Shown piece after piece: positions 40,228 to 49,453 of a stretch of 57,640 nt of DNA. The notes beneath the pieces were generated by a model, which worked only from the letters and a program-made list of their open reading frames with translations, made no database searches and was not told the DNA's origin. The position numbers were made by a program, and so were the translations under genes. Origin of the DNA: an uncultured Collinsella sp. (GTDB lineage: Bacteria > Actinomycetota > Coriobacteriia > Coriobacteriales > Coriobacteriaceae); contig CABUWD010000001.1 of the NCBI GenBank assembly GCA_902495155.1, forward strand, positions 1 through 57,640. Reading direction: 5' to 3'. Position 1 is the stretch's first letter, and every line of letters begins with the position of its first letter.

Positions 40228-40372
40228 GCCGTAATCCCAATACATCCAATCGGGACTTTGATTATGCTCCTATTCGCAACCAAAAATCGACCGTTTACCG
40301 AAATTGTTTGCAGAATTCGTAAAATAACTGCACGAAATCGGTTTCGAGCTATTGACGAGTCGAAATAGGTTT

Positions 40373-41536
40373 CTAATACAGGCCCGCCTCGCGAATGGCC
40401 TCGACAGCCAAAGCGATCTGATCGGGCGGCAGGACCAGTGCCATACGCACGTGCCCCTCGCCCGAAGGGCCAAAGCTCGCGCCCGGCGTCACCACAACGC
40501 CGGCCTTCTCCATAAGCTCCTCGCAAAACGCCATGGAATCGGTGCGACCACCGGGAAGCTTGGCCCACACAAACATAGAGCCATGCGCGTTGGGACGCTC
40601 CCAGCCCAGGCCCTCAAGACCGTCGCACAGGGCATCGCGGCGTTCCTGGTACTTCAGACGCTGCGCCTCGACCTCATCGCGCGGACCGTTCAGGCACGCG
40701 ATGGCGGCCTTCTGAATCGGGAAGAACATACCAAAGTCGATCTGACCACGCAGCTTGGCAAAGGCCGAGACAACATCCTCGCGACCGACCAAAAAGCCGA
40801 TGCGGGCACCGGTGACGTTAAACGACTTGGAAAGCGAGAAGAACTCCACGCCCACCTCAAGCGCACCGGGATACTGCAAGAAGCTGCCGCCGGGCTCGCC
40901 GTCAAACACGATGTCGGAGTACGCGTTGTCGTGAACGATGAGCAGATCATGCTCGCGGGCGAAAGCGATAATCTCCTCGTAGACCTCGGGTGTGCCCACC
41001 GAGCCCACCGGGTTCGCAGGCAGCGACACGATCATATACTTGGCACGATCGGCCACCTCGGGATCGATACCCGCCACATAGGGCAGGTAATTATGCTCGG
41101 CAACCAGCGGATAGTATTCGAGCTTGGCATCGGCGATCTTGGCACCCGCCTCAAAGACCGGGTAGCACGGATCGGGAACCAGAATGGTGTCACCCGGATC
41201 GAGCAGGGCCAGGCCCAAATGGCCCACCCCCTCCTGCGTGCCGTTGCACGACTGCACCATAGACGGCGTAATGCCCGAAACGCCAAAGCGACGCTCATAG
41301 TAATCGCACACGGCCTGCTTGAGTTCGGGCAGGTCGCGCAGGGCATACTTCCACATCTCGGGATCTTGGGCTGCCTGCGTGAGCGCCTCGACCACATGGT
41401 CGTACGGCTTAAAGTCGGGCGTGCCCACGCTCATGTTGTAAATGGTCTTGCCCTGAGCCTTCAGCGCGAGAAGCTTGTTGTTGAGCGAGGCGAAGACCTC
41501 CGCGCCAAAGCGGTCGAGACGCTGCGATGCCTGCAT
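40373..41536 (-). CDS. class I/II aminotransferase, PatA/DapL-like
   Basis: This 387-aa PLP-dependent fold-type I aminotransferase has NMSVGTPDFKPYDHV near residue 35, SCNGTQEGVGHLGLALLDPGD near 95, the Asp and Asn of NPVGSVGTP and IVHDNAYSDIVFDG, and the PLP lysine in FFSLSKSFNVTGARIG near residue 232. The motif set is that of the LL-DAP aminotransferase/alanine aminotransferase group, so a role as N-acetyl-DAP aminotransferase completing the acetylase branch begun by dapH is plausible; alanine or aspartate transamination is equally possible. I chose the ATG at 41536 with AAAGGTGG upstream. Terminators bound it on both sides. Confidence 0.9.
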   Translation of the reverse strand: MQASQRLDRFGAEVFASLNNKLLALKAQGKTIYNMSVGTPDFKPYDHVVEALTQAAQDPEMWKYALRDLPELKQAVCDYYERRFGVSGITPSMVQSCNGTQEGVGHLGLALLDPGDTILVPDPCYPVFEAGAKIADAKLEYYPLVAEHNYLPYVAGIDPEVADRAKYMIVSLPANPVGSVGTPEVYEEIIAFAREHDLLIVHDNAYSDIVFDGEPGGSFLQYPGALEVGVEFFSLSKSFNVTGARIGFLVGREDVVSAFAKLRGQIDFGMFFPIQKAAIACLNGPRDEVEAQRLKYQERRDALCDGLEGLGWERPNAHGSMFVWAKLPGGRTDSMAFCEELMEKAGVVVTPGASFGPSGEGHVRMALVLPPDQIALAVEAIREAGLY

Positions 41537-41555
41537 GGTGCCACCTTTCAATATG

Positions 41556-41586
41556 AAAAACGCGGCGCTCCGACAAGTGCGCCGCG
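41556..41586 (-). terminator. terminator of nadE
   Basis: CGCGGCGC/GCGCCGCG stem (41561-41568 with 41579-41586) followed on the minus strand by TTTTT. Confidence 0.85.
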
Positions 41587-41654
41587 CGATACGGGCCATC
41601 AGATTGCAAAAGTGTAACGCTTGCAACCCCCGTATTGGTTCAATTTAGCCAACC

Positions 41655-43634
41655 TTAGTCAACTGGATTGAGCGCGTCGATCTGCGCAAGCCACAGACGC
41701 GAGCTAGCGTCACTCGGCATACGCCAATCGCCGCGCGGGCTGAGCGTCACCGAGCCCACCTTGGGACCATCGGGCAGGCAGCTGCGCTTAAACTGCTGGG
41801 CAAAGAAGCGACGGTAGAACGTACGTAGCCACGTGTGGACGGTCTTGGCGTCGTAGACGCCCTCGAAGCTCTTGAGCGCCATGCGGTAGATCTTGCCCGG
41901 CTCAAAGCCAAAACGCAGCAGGTAGTAGAGGAAGTAGTCGTGCAACTCGTACGGGCCCACCAAATCCTCGGTCTTCTGCGCAATCTCGCCGTCGCCCGTG
42001 GGCGGCAGAAGCTCGGGGGACACCGGCGTATCGAGGATATCGAGCAAGACCTCGGCAATGCGCCCGCCAAAGACATCGGCGGCATAGCGTACCAGATGGC
42101 GCACAAGCGTCTTGGGCACGCTCGCGTTGACGGCGTACATGCTCATGTGGTCGCCGTTATAGGTAGCCCAGCCGAGCGCCAGCTCCGACAGGTCGCCCGT
42201 GCCAATGACAAAACCGCCAGCCTGGTTGGCCAGATCCATCAGAATCTGCGTACGCTCGCGCGCCTGGCTGTTCTCGTAGGTCACGTCCTGCACAGCTGGA
42301 TCATGCTCAATGTCCTTGAAGTGCTGCTCCACAGCCGCGTGGATCGAAACCTCGCGGAAGCTCACACCCAGGTCGCGAGCGAGCGACTCGGCATTCGACT
42401 TGGTGCGATGCGTCGTGCCGAAGCCGGGCATGGACACGGCTGTGATACCAGTGCGCGGCAGCCCCAGTGCATCGAAGGCACGCACGGTCACAAGCAGCGC
42501 TAGCGTGGAGTCCAAGCCGCCCGAAAGGCCGATAACCGCAGCCTTGGTACCCGTGTGGGCAAGGCGGGTCTTGAGGCCCGCAGTCTGCAGATCGAGGATC
42601 GTCTCGCAGCGCTCGGCCAAGTCGCCGTGGTCGACCGGCACAAAGGGCGCGCGCGGGAAAACGCGGTCTATGCCGAGCGCATCGCGCAGGACAGGCTCTT
42701 CGGCGAGCGAGCCCTCAAACGAGAACTCGACGGTCACGGCCTCCGGCGCATCGTCCGCGCGCGTCCATGTCGTCGAGCGACGGCGCTCAGCAACCAGGCG
42801 GTCAAGGTCAACGTCGGCGATGGCCATATCGCAGGTAAGCAGTTTGGTCGCGGCGAGCTTGGAGCCGTTTTCGTAGACGAGGTTCTCGCCCGCAAAGACC
42901 ATGTCGGTCGTGGACTCGCCCTCGCTCGCGTCCGCGTAGGCATAGGCGCAATACAGGCGCGCGCTCTGGTTGGAAATGAGGCTGCGGCGGTAATCCGCCT
43001 TACCGATAATCTCGTCCGAAGCCGACGGATTGAGGATCACCGTCGCACCGGCAAGCGCCATCTCGGTCGAAGGCGGCGCCGGTACCCACAGGTCCTCGCA
43101 AACCTCAACGCCCAGCACCATATCCTCGGCACCCTCATCACAGCAGCGGTAGACAAGTCCCGAACCCAGCGGAACCGGACCCTGACCGGCAAACTCGACC
43201 CACACGGGATCTGCGGGCGCCGGAGCAAACCAGCGGCGCTCGTAGAACTCGCCATAGTTGGGCAGATACTTCTTGGCCGTGAGGCCCAAAAGCTCGCCCG
43301 CACAGCACACGGCGGCACAGTTGTAAATATTCTCGGCAACTGCAACGGGAAGACCGATGGTAAAGACAATCGGCAGCTCACGGGTTTCATCGAGAACATG
43401 TGCCAGCGCGGTCTCGCAGGCATGCAGCAGCGTGCGGTTATGGAACAGATCGGCCGCGGTATAGCCGGTCAGGTTAAGTTCGGGCAGTACCAGCGCGCGA
43501 ACGCCACGCCCGGCAGCATCGCGAACAGCCGCCAGCGCAACCTCGGCATTGCCCTCGACATCGGCCACGCGAATCCGCGGCGAGGCCGCCGCCACACGCA
43601 AAAAGCCATCAGACTGAGAAAGGTGAAGATTCAT
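41655..43634 (-). CDS. nadE: glutamine-dependent NAD+ synthetase
   Basis: NadE amidates nicotinate adenine dinucleotide to NAD+, taking ammonia from glutamine. The 659-aa form has an N-terminal nitrilase-fold glutaminase domain with its triad visible: Glu in VLPELNLTGYT near residue 52, Lys in KKYLPNYGEFYE near 122 and Cys in EVCEDLWVP near 178. The C-terminal synthetase has the PP-loop VIGLSGGLDSTLALL near 370, MPGFGTTHRTKSNA and GTGDLSELALGWATYNGDHMS-type sequence. The protein is of the long glutamine-using type, as in actinobacteria. It is a single gene closed by its own terminator. Confidence 0.96.
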   Translation of the reverse strand: MNLHLSQSDGFLRVAAASPRIRVADVEGNAEVALAAVRDAAGRGVRALVLPELNLTGYTAADLFHNRTLLHACETALAHVLDETRELPIVFTIGLPVAVAENIYNCAAVCCAGELLGLTAKKYLPNYGEFYERRWFAPAPADPVWVEFAGQGPVPLGSGLVYRCCDEGAEDMVLGVEVCEDLWVPAPPSTEMALAGATVILNPSASDEIIGKADYRRSLISNQSARLYCAYAYADASEGESTTDMVFAGENLVYENGSKLAATKLLTCDMAIADVDLDRLVAERRRSTTWTRADDAPEAVTVEFSFEGSLAEEPVLRDALGIDRVFPRAPFVPVDHGDLAERCETILDLQTAGLKTRLAHTGTKAAVIGLSGGLDSTLALLVTVRAFDALGLPRTGITAVSMPGFGTTHRTKSNAESLARDLGVSFREVSIHAAVEQHFKDIEHDPAVQDVTYENSQARERTQILMDLANQAGGFVIGTGDLSELALGWATYNGDHMSMYAVNASVPKTLVRHLVRYAADVFGGRIAEVLLDILDTPVSPELLPPTGDGEIAQKTEDLVGPYELHDYFLYYLLRFGFEPGKIYRMALKSFEGVYDAKTVHTWLRTFYRRFFAQQFKRSCLPDGPKVGSVTLSPRGDWRMPSDASSRLWLAQIDALNPVD

Positions 43635-43837
43635 AAGAATGCTCCCGTGCGTAAACGCTATTCAACACAATTAGCAAGCCCTATTGTAGTTCAACCGCCG
43701 GGTGGAACCGCATCCCACCAACTTGGTGAGCAATTGATGAGTTGATGGTATCTGTTAAATGTCACGTACGATTCACATCTGGTGGGTACCCTGATGGCTA
43801 CACGAAACGAAGCAGATTTACACCGGGAGGACCCCGT

Positions 43838-44791
43838 ATGACAACCAAGTACACCGACGCGCCGCGCACGCGCGTCATGACGCCGGCATCGCTCAACAAC
43901 GGCGTACACGAGAACCATTCCATTGGACAGACCATGGCCATCGCGCCCAAAAAGGGCCTGTTCGACGACATTTCCATTCCCCAGATCATCGCCGGCGCCG
44001 CAGCTGCCGCCACGAGCGTGGCGCTTGCTTCAAAGATCGGCATTGCCGGCTCGGTGATTGGTGCCGCTGTGAGCTCAGTCATCACTGTTGTGTCCTCGCA
44101 GGTCTATCGCCACTTTATCTCCGCCAGCGCCGAAGCAATCAAGGGCACGCATGCCGCTGTCGACTACCCTGCCGGCGCCTACGAGCCCGTTGAGCCCGAT
44201 GTCGAGGAGCACCTAGGTGGCGCCGCGACCACGCAGGAGATGCGCCAGGTTGCGGGACGCGCGACCACGGCGCGCGTCGCCCCCAACAGCCTGCGCGCCA
44301 AGGCGGCGGCAGAGCGCAGCCAGACACAAAAGAAGGTCATCGTCTTCTCGATCGCCATCGCCATCGTCGCGGTCATCGCCTGCGCCGGCGCCATCCTTAT
44401 CACCACTGCCGGTGAGGGTCTGGGCGAGCGTCCCGAGCCAATCCTGTCGTCGCGCACGACCGAGAGCGATGCAAATGGCAACACTCAGCCGCAGGATCAG
44501 CAGGCACAGACGGACGACACGCAAGACAGTCCTACCTCTGCCAATTCGTCCTCGAACACCCAAAACCAATCGCAGGGCACCGATTCCTCTATGGCCAACA
44601 GTGGCACGCCGTCCGGCACGACCGACTCAAGCCAAACGACTGACGGTTCACAGCCGAACACGGGAGGCCAGACGAGCGACACCACGTCGGGAACGGGCAC
44701 GGCAGACAGTAACAACACCAACAGCTCGAGCGGAACCGCTTCCGGCACGGCATCTGACAACTCGAGCCAAGGCACGGCATCGGGCAACTAA
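43838..44791 (+). CDS. membrane protein with Ser/Thr/Asn-rich tail, unknown
   Basis: The 317-aa protein begins with a polar N-terminus, then a hydrophobic, Ala/Gly/Ser-rich span (IIAGAAAAATSVALASKIGIAGSVIG-type, about residues 45-85), an amphipathic linker, one clear membrane helix (KKVIVFSIAIAIVAVIACAGAILIT, about 165-190) and a low-complexity tail of about 115 residues rich in Ser, Thr, Asn, Gln and Gly. The tail is probably outside the cell. I recognise no family. GGGAGG precedes the ATG at 43838. A terminator follows at 44826. Function is unknown; a surface or wall-spanning role is a guess from composition. Confidence 0.8.
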   Translation: MTTKYTDAPRTRVMTPASLNNGVHENHSIGQTMAIAPKKGLFDDISIPQIIAGAAAAATSVALASKIGIAGSVIGAAVSSVITVVSSQVYRHFISASAEAIKGTHAAVDYPAGAYEPVEPDVEEHLGGAATTQEMRQVAGRATTARVAPNSLRAKAAAERSQTQKKVIVFSIAIAIVAVIACAGAILITTAGEGLGERPEPILSSRTTESDANGNTQPQDQQAQTDDTQDSPTSANSSSNTQNQSQGTDSSMANSGTPSGTTDSSQTTDGSQPNTGGQTSDTTSGTGTADSNNTNSSSGTASGTASDNSSQGTASGN

Positions 44792-44825
44792 GCACGTTTG
44801 CCTCTCATAGATAACCGACCTGTAC

Positions 44826-44860
44826 AACGGGCGCGAATCGAAAGCGGTTCGCGCCCGTTT
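44826..44860 (+). terminator. terminator of the Ser/Thr-rich membrane protein gene
   Basis: AACGGGCGCGAA (44826-44837) pairs with TTCGCGCCCGTT (44848-44859), 12 bp, followed by a short T run. Confidence 0.7.
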
Positions 44861-44931
44861 GCCTTGGGCGCCGCCATGGCGAACGCCATGCGATGGTAAG
44901 ATGCTTTACATGTGTAAAGAGGAGATTTGCC

Positions 44932-46233
44932 ATGAGCAAGACAATAATTAGGCCCACGCTTTCGCTGGGCAACCACATCTATCTGTATCGCCTGCTGCGC
45001 GATGCAATCGGATGCGGCAAGCAAACGTTTATGACGCAGGTCGAGGAGGCGCTCGCCGCCGGCGACATGACCGCTTATGATCTGGGCTTCGAGTCCACGC
45101 GCGAGCTGCTCGAGGAGCTCAACGACTGCATTAAGCTGACCGTCTTTAAGGGCGGCCGCCTGTATGCCACCGTCATCGCCAACGAGGCCTGGGATGCCGC
45201 CCTTGCCAAGGGCGAGGACAAGCCCAAGGCCGCCAAGGGCGCCAAGCAGTCCTACAAAAAGAAGAAACGCAGCGAAAAGGACCTCAAAGCCGTGCGCCCC
45301 AAGCACGTTAAGCGTCCCAAGCCCGAAGCCATGGTTGAAGCCGCGCCGGAACCCGAGCCCGAGACAGAGATCGAAGTCGCTATTGAGGTAACAGCAGGAA
45401 CCGAAATCGCCGCCACGACCGATTCCGAAGTCATACCCGAGCAGGACGCCACTGCGGAGCTCAACGAGGCTCCCAAGTCGACAACCGAAGAAGCCGCTGA
45501 CCAACCCGAGACGCTTGCTTTCCAAAACAGCGATGTCTTTGACAACGAGGCCGAGGACGATCAGTCCGACGAGCCCGCCGATCAAGGCGTTACCGAGTCG
45601 GCGCCGGAGCCCGAGACGCCGCAGCCCGCCATCTCGCTCACGGTCGTCTATGACCCCGAGAACGCCAACGCCGGCATCACCACCATGGCTTCCACGCCGG
45701 TCGAGACAAAGCCGAGCATCGAGAACGAGAACGCAGCGCAGGTTGAGATTGAAACTGCAGCTGCAGACGCGCCCGTCACCGTGAAGCCCGCAGATTCCAC
45801 AATCAAGCCGGAAGCGACGCCGGAGCCCGCACCCGTCATCGAATCCGTGCCCACCTCTGGTTGCGACCAAATTCCCGCACCGGCACCGGCTCCGGCACCC
45901 GCAGCGGCCCCAACCCCCGTACCTGCAGCGCCCGCCATCCCCGAGGACTTCCCCGTCGATTTCGCAACCGAGGTCTTCTGCCCCGGCCCGCTTCTGCACC
46001 AGCTGTCGACCTATCTCCCCTACGGCGCCGATACCCTCGGCATCGTCGGCGAGTACTACTGGATCGCCCGCGAGCGCGGTACCATCGAGGCCGCGCGAAA
46101 CCGCGCAAGCTTCCCCCTGCGCTACACGCAGGCCGGCGAGCGCCGCGAGGTTGCCGTGCGCATCCGCCGCAATACCACCGGTGGCCTTGGATCCACCTGG
46201 GCCATCGATAAAGTCGAAGAACCCGAGCAGTAA
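44932..46233 (+). CDS. two-domain protein with long acidic linker, unknown
   Basis: The 433-aa protein has a folded N-terminal domain (about 1-85: GNHIYLYRLLRDAIGCGKQTF, then LGFESTRELLEELNDCIKL and GGRLYATV) whose helix-helix-strand pattern recalls the OST-HTH/LOTUS winged helix, seen only by eye. A basic stretch (KKKKRSEKDLKAVRPKHVKR) is followed by some 210 residues of Glu/Pro/Ala/Thr-rich low complexity. A conserved-looking C-terminal domain (about 340-433: FCPGPLLHQLSTYLPYGADTLGIVGEYY) ends the protein. RNA or nucleic-acid binding is a guess. AGAGGAG precedes the ATG at 44932 and a strong terminator follows. Confidence 0.78.
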   Translation: MSKTIIRPTLSLGNHIYLYRLLRDAIGCGKQTFMTQVEEALAAGDMTAYDLGFESTRELLEELNDCIKLTVFKGGRLYATVIANEAWDAALAKGEDKPKAAKGAKQSYKKKKRSEKDLKAVRPKHVKRPKPEAMVEAAPEPEPETEIEVAIEVTAGTEIAATTDSEVIPEQDATAELNEAPKSTTEEAADQPETLAFQNSDVFDNEAEDDQSDEPADQGVTESAPEPETPQPAISLTVVYDPENANAGITTMASTPVETKPSIENENAAQVEIETAAADAPVTVKPADSTIKPEATPEPAPVIESVPTSGCDQIPAPAPAPAPAAAPTPVPAAPAIPEDFPVDFATEVFCPGPLLHQLSTYLPYGADTLGIVGEYYWIARERGTIEAARNRASFPLRYTQAGERREVAVRIRRNTTGGLGSTWAIDKVEEPEQ

Positions 46234-46237
46234 CGAC

Positions 46238-46277
46238 AAACGGCTCAAATCCAAATCAGGATTTGAGCCGTTTTTAT
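46238..46277 (+). terminator. terminator of the two-domain protein gene
   Basis: AAACGGCTCAAATCC (46238-46252) pairs perfectly with GGATTTGAGCCGTTT (46259-46273), followed by TTATTT. Confidence 0.92.
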
Positions 46278-46304
46278 TTGTTGATGTTGCGTAACCAACA
46301 GCGA

Positions 46305-46444
46305 GCGGGCCGCAAGTGCCCCAGGTTGCCGTGAAAGAGGAGCGACGCGTACTTCGGTACGCGAGCGACGGCTTGAACGGCAAGATGGGGTGCTTGCGAC
46401 CCGCGCAGCGTCGAGCAGTTACGCGGTTTGGAAAACCGCGTAAC
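46305..46444 (+). repeat. structured covarying repeat, copy 2
   Basis: Stems in order: GCGGG/CCCGC (46305-46309 with 46400-46404), GCAAG/CTTGC, CCCCA/TGGGG, a GG/GA internal loop, TTGCCGT/ACGGCAA (46326-46332 with 46377-46383) and an apical GCGTAC/GTACGC hairpin with TTCG loop. A GTTACGCGGTTT-type hairpin follows (46418-46444), as in copy 1. It lies between the convergent two-domain protein gene and ettA. Confidence 0.8.
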
Positions 46445-46447
46445 GAT

Positions 46448-48127
46448 CTAGTCGCGCGTCAGCTTACGGTGAATACGATGCGGCTGGGCTGCGTCCTCGC
46501 CAAGGCGCTCGATGCGGTTGGCCTGATAGGCCTCGAAGTTGCCCTCAAACCAATACCAGTTGCCCGGATTCTCGTCGGTGCCCTCCCACGCCAGAATGTG
46601 CGTGGCGACGCGGTCCAGGAACATACGGTCGTGGCTAATGACCACCGAGCAGCCCGGGAACTCGAGCAGCGCCGCTTCGAGCGAGGACAGCGTCTCGACG
46701 TCGAGGTCATTCGTGGGCTCGTCGAGGAGCAGCAGGTTGCCGCCCTGCTTGAGCGTAAGCGCCAAGTTCAGACGGTTGCGCTCGCCACCGGAGAGTACGC
46801 CGGCGCGCTTCTGCTGGTCCTGGCCTTTAAAGCCAAAGCTCGCCACATAAGCACGGCTCGGAACCTCGGTCTCACCGACCATCATGTGGTCCAGGCCATC
46901 CGAGACGACCTCCCACAGGTTCTTATCGGGGTCGATGCCGGAACGGTTCTGATCGACATAGGAGATCTTGACGGTCTCGCCCACCTCGAGCTCGCCCGAA
47001 GTCAGCGGCTCCAGGCCCACGATGGTCTTGAACAGCGTGGTCTTGCCCACACCGTTGGGGCCGATGACACCCACGATACCGTTGCGCGGCAGGGTGAACG
47101 ATAGGTCGTCGATGAGCACACGGCCATCGAACTCCTTGTGCAGGTGATGAGCCTCGAGCACCTTGTTGCCCAGACGCGGGCCCACGGGGATGCGGATGTC
47201 GGTCCAGTCGAGCTTCTGGCTTGCGCGGGCCTCGGCCTCCATCTCCTCGTAACGAGCCAGACGGGCCTTGTTCTTGGCCTGGCGAGCCTTGGGCGAGCTG
47301 CGTACCCACTCGAGCTCGGCCTCCATGCGCTTGGCGAGCTTGGCGTCGCGGTTGCCCTGCGCCTCGATACGGGCGGCCTTGGTCTCCAGATACGTGGAGT
47401 AGTTGCCCTTGTAGGGATAGAGGTGACCGCGGTCGACCTCGCAGATCCACTCGGCAACGTTATCCAAGAAGTAGCGGTCGTGCGTGACGGCCAGCACGGC
47501 ACCCTGGTAGTTATGCAGGAAGTGCTCGAGCCACAGGATCGACTCGGCGTCCAGGTGGTTCGTGGGCTCGTCGAGCAACAGCAGGTCGGGAGCCTCGAGC
47601 AGCAGCTTGCACAGGGCCACGCGACGGCGCTCGCCGCCGGAAAGCACGTTGACCGGCATGTCGGAATCGGGCAGCTGCAGGGCGTCCATGGCCTGACCGA
47701 GCTTGGAATCGATATCCCAGCCGTCGGCGGCGTCGATCTCGTCCTGGAGCTTGCCCATCTCGGCCATGAGGGCATCCATGTCGCAGTCCGGGTCGCACAT
47801 CTCCTCGCCGATTATGTTGAAGCGATCGACCTTGGCGATCATGTCGCCAAATGCCATGCGCACGTTCTCGATGACGGTCTTGTCATCGTCGAGCGGCGGC
47901 TCCTGCTGCAGGATGCCCACGGTGTAGCCGGGGGTGAGCTTGGCATCACCGTTGGAGACCTCCTCGATGCCGGCCATAATCTTGAGCAGGGTCGACTTGC
48001 CCATGCCGTTGGGGCCCACAACGCCGATCTTGGCACCGGGGTAGAAGCTCAGGGTCACGTCGTCAAGGATTACCTTGTCGCCATGGGCCTTGCGAGCCTG
48101 ATACATCTGGTAGATAAACTCCGCCAT
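46448..48127 (-). CDS. ettA: energy-dependent translational throttle protein EttA
   Basis: EttA is an ABC-F protein that binds the ribosomal E site and tunes the first elongation step to the ATP/ADP ratio. The 559-aa protein has two ABC domains with GPNGMGKSTLL and GPNGVGKTTLF Walker A motifs, LSGGERRRVALC and LSGGERNRLNLAL signatures, and LLLLDEPTNHLD and LLLLDEPTNDLD Walker B motifs. The inter-domain P-site tRNA-interacting segment (about 240-325: AKLAKRMEAELEWVRSSPKARQAKNKARL-type) is intact, and the EttA-specific arm is present in domain 1 around 95-140. It has no membrane part. Length matches the family. Confidence 0.96.
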   Translation of the reverse strand: MAEFIYQMYQARKAHGDKVILDDVTLSFYPGAKIGVVGPNGMGKSTLLKIMAGIEEVSNGDAKLTPGYTVGILQQEPPLDDDKTVIENVRMAFGDMIAKVDRFNIIGEEMCDPDCDMDALMAEMGKLQDEIDAADGWDIDSKLGQAMDALQLPDSDMPVNVLSGGERRRVALCKLLLEAPDLLLLDEPTNHLDAESILWLEHFLHNYQGAVLAVTHDRYFLDNVAEWICEVDRGHLYPYKGNYSTYLETKAARIEAQGNRDAKLAKRMEAELEWVRSSPKARQAKNKARLARYEEMEAEARASQKLDWTDIRIPVGPRLGNKVLEAHHLHKEFDGRVLIDDLSFTLPRNGIVGVIGPNGVGKTTLFKTIVGLEPLTSGELEVGETVKISYVDQNRSGIDPDKNLWEVVSDGLDHMMVGETEVPSRAYVASFGFKGQDQQKRAGVLSGGERNRLNLALTLKQGGNLLLLDEPTNDLDVETLSSLEAALLEFPGCSVVISHDRMFLDRVATHILAWEGTDENPGNWYWFEGNFEAYQANRIERLGEDAAQPHRIHRKLTRD

Positions 48128-48218
48128 TTGCCTGTTTTATCCTTTCTACCTGCTGTTTCCCTATTCTTGATTCGCTTTAGTGGAAACGAAATGAGGGAAC
48201 CAGCTCTGAAACGTAACG

Positions 48219-48245
48219 AAAAAGGGGCATGGTTGCCCACACCCC
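48219..48245 (-). terminator. terminator of the sdpRI-like operon
   Basis: On the minus strand GGGTGTGG pairs with CCATGCCC (two wobbles) around a GCAA tetraloop, followed by TTTTT (48223-48219). Confidence 0.75.
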
Positions 48246-48311
48246 CTAATACTACCTGGGAAAAGTCCCCCGGAACATACTATGAACTGCGTACGCTAGT
48301 TTTCCGCAACC

Positions 48312-49016
48312 TTAGCGAACGGCCCGCTGCGATTTGCGCCACAGCAGATACGAGTAGACGTAGACGGCTCCGACCGAACCAAACGCCAGAACCGCAATCA
48401 CCGCGGCGACGACTTCACTCGAAAGCACGCTGCCTGCCACGCCCATCACAATCAGGCCAATACCCAGCACCATAAAGCAGGCGCCGCCAAAACGCTGCGT
48501 ACGGCGCCAGTTCTCGGGATCGGCAAGCGCCCAAGGTGTCTTGATACCGAGCGTATAGTTCTGCTTCACACGCGGCAAATAGTTGCCTACGCCGATGAAC
48601 AGCAAACCGACAACACCGGAAATCAGCACGTTAACCGAACCGACCGCCGGCACCACGCCCCAGACCGTAAGCTCTCCCAGCCAGCTTATGGCGCACATGA
48701 ACAAGGTGAAGGCGATTACGAAGCCCTGGTAGAACTTGCCCGAGGTTCGATATGCCTCACCTTTGGGGTCGATGCGCGGCACCACGCAGAACATTGCGAG
48801 AAGCGCCAGAGGCAGCACGCCGAGCACGGAGGCCATCCAGCTAGGACCCCAACCGTCGACGGCGCCGTTCGCGCCCCAATGCGTGGGAATCTGCGCAGGC
48901 AAGCTCGGCATCACCATGAGGTGCGCTACGACATTGGCGACGCACAGAGCGACCAGCGCAATCCACACGCGCGACGATACCCCCGTGGGGTGAATGCCCT
49001 TGTTTTCGTTATTCAT
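48312..49016 (-). CDS. sdpI: SdpI-family membrane protein
   Basis: The 234-aa protein has six predicted helices and the SdpI/DUF1648 pattern: LPAQIPTHWGANGAVDGWGPSW near residue 40 and, in the second half, LISGVVGLLFIGVGNYLPRVKQNYTLGIKTPWALADPENWRRTQR-like sequence, the SdpI core. SdpI protects Bacillus from the SdpC toxin and sequesters SdpR. Here no sdpC-like gene is adjacent. It overlaps the SdpR-like gene by eight bases, as in Bacillus sdpRI. I chose the ATG at 49016 with GGAAGG upstream. The role may be a wider membrane-stress or peptide-sensing pair rather than SDP immunity. Confidence 0.88.
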   Translation of the reverse strand: MNNENKGIHPTGVSSRVWIALVALCVANVVAHLMVMPSLPAQIPTHWGANGAVDGWGPSWMASVLGVLPLALLAMFCVVPRIDPKGEAYRTSGKFYQGFVIAFTLFMCAISWLGELTVWGVVPAVGSVNVLISGVVGLLFIGVGNYLPRVKQNYTLGIKTPWALADPENWRRTQRFGGACFMVLGIGLIVMGVAGSVLSSEVVAAVIAVLAFGSVGAVYVYSYLLWRKSQRAVR

Positions 49017-49287
49017 CCTTATCACCTTCCGTGTTTGTAAAACCCATAAACCAGCCAATCAAATCCTGCATGACGGTGGTGTTTAAGCTGTATACGATGT
49101 TTTGGCCATGGCGCTCGTCGGTCACCAACCCGGCGTTTTTGAGCGTCGCCAAGTGATGGCTCAGCGACGGCTTACTGATATCGAAATGCTCGGCAAGCTC
49201 CCCCGCCGTGCAATTGCCCTCGCGCAGCAACTCCAAAATGCGCCGTCGCGTTGGATCGGCAAGCGCCTTAAAACCCTCTCCCGGCAT
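49009..49287 (-). CDS. sdpR: ArsR-family autorepressor, SdpR-like
   Basis: The 92-aa winged-helix protein has the compact ArsR/SdpR fold: FKALADPTRRRILELLREG, then the recognition helix in GELAEHFDISKPSLSHHLATLKNAGLV and the beta wing RHGQNIVYSLN. It lacks the metal-binding Cys pair of ArsR. SdpR represses its own sdpRI operon and is relieved by SdpI binding its target at the membrane; the 8-base overlap with sdpI supports that model. I chose the ATG at 49287, preceded by AGGAGG four to five bases upstream; two earlier ATGs lack SDs. Confidence 0.9.
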   Translation of the reverse strand: MPGEGFKALADPTRRRILELLREGNCTAGELAEHFDISKPSLSHHLATLKNAGLVTDERHGQNIVYSLNTTVMQDLIGWFMGFTNTEGDKDE

Positions 49288-49396
49288 AAGACCTCCTCTC
49301 ATCATCTCTCATGACGCGCACACTATACTCGATATTTAGATGTTTGTCTAACTATCTAATACAGGAACATCTATAGAACATTCGTTCGTATTTAGC

Positions 49397-49402
49397 TACA
49401 AT
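49397..49402 (+). promoter_or_regulatory. candidate -10 of the 28-aa peptide transcript
   Basis: TACAAT at 49397-49402 is the best -10 in the AT-rich gap; no clear -35 is seen 17 bases upstream. Transcription would start near 49409, at the 5' pairing arm. Confidence 0.4.
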
Positions 49403-49453
49403 GGAAGTTGAAGCAGATGGGCCAGCTCCCTCTACCCGAGAAGGAGATGGACT

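Noticed and set aside
44788..46383. 531-codon minus-strand frame opposite the two-domain protein gene
   Set aside because: It is low-complexity Gly/Leu/Arg sequence generated opposite the Glu/Pro/Ala linker; the plus-strand gene has an SD and a terminator.
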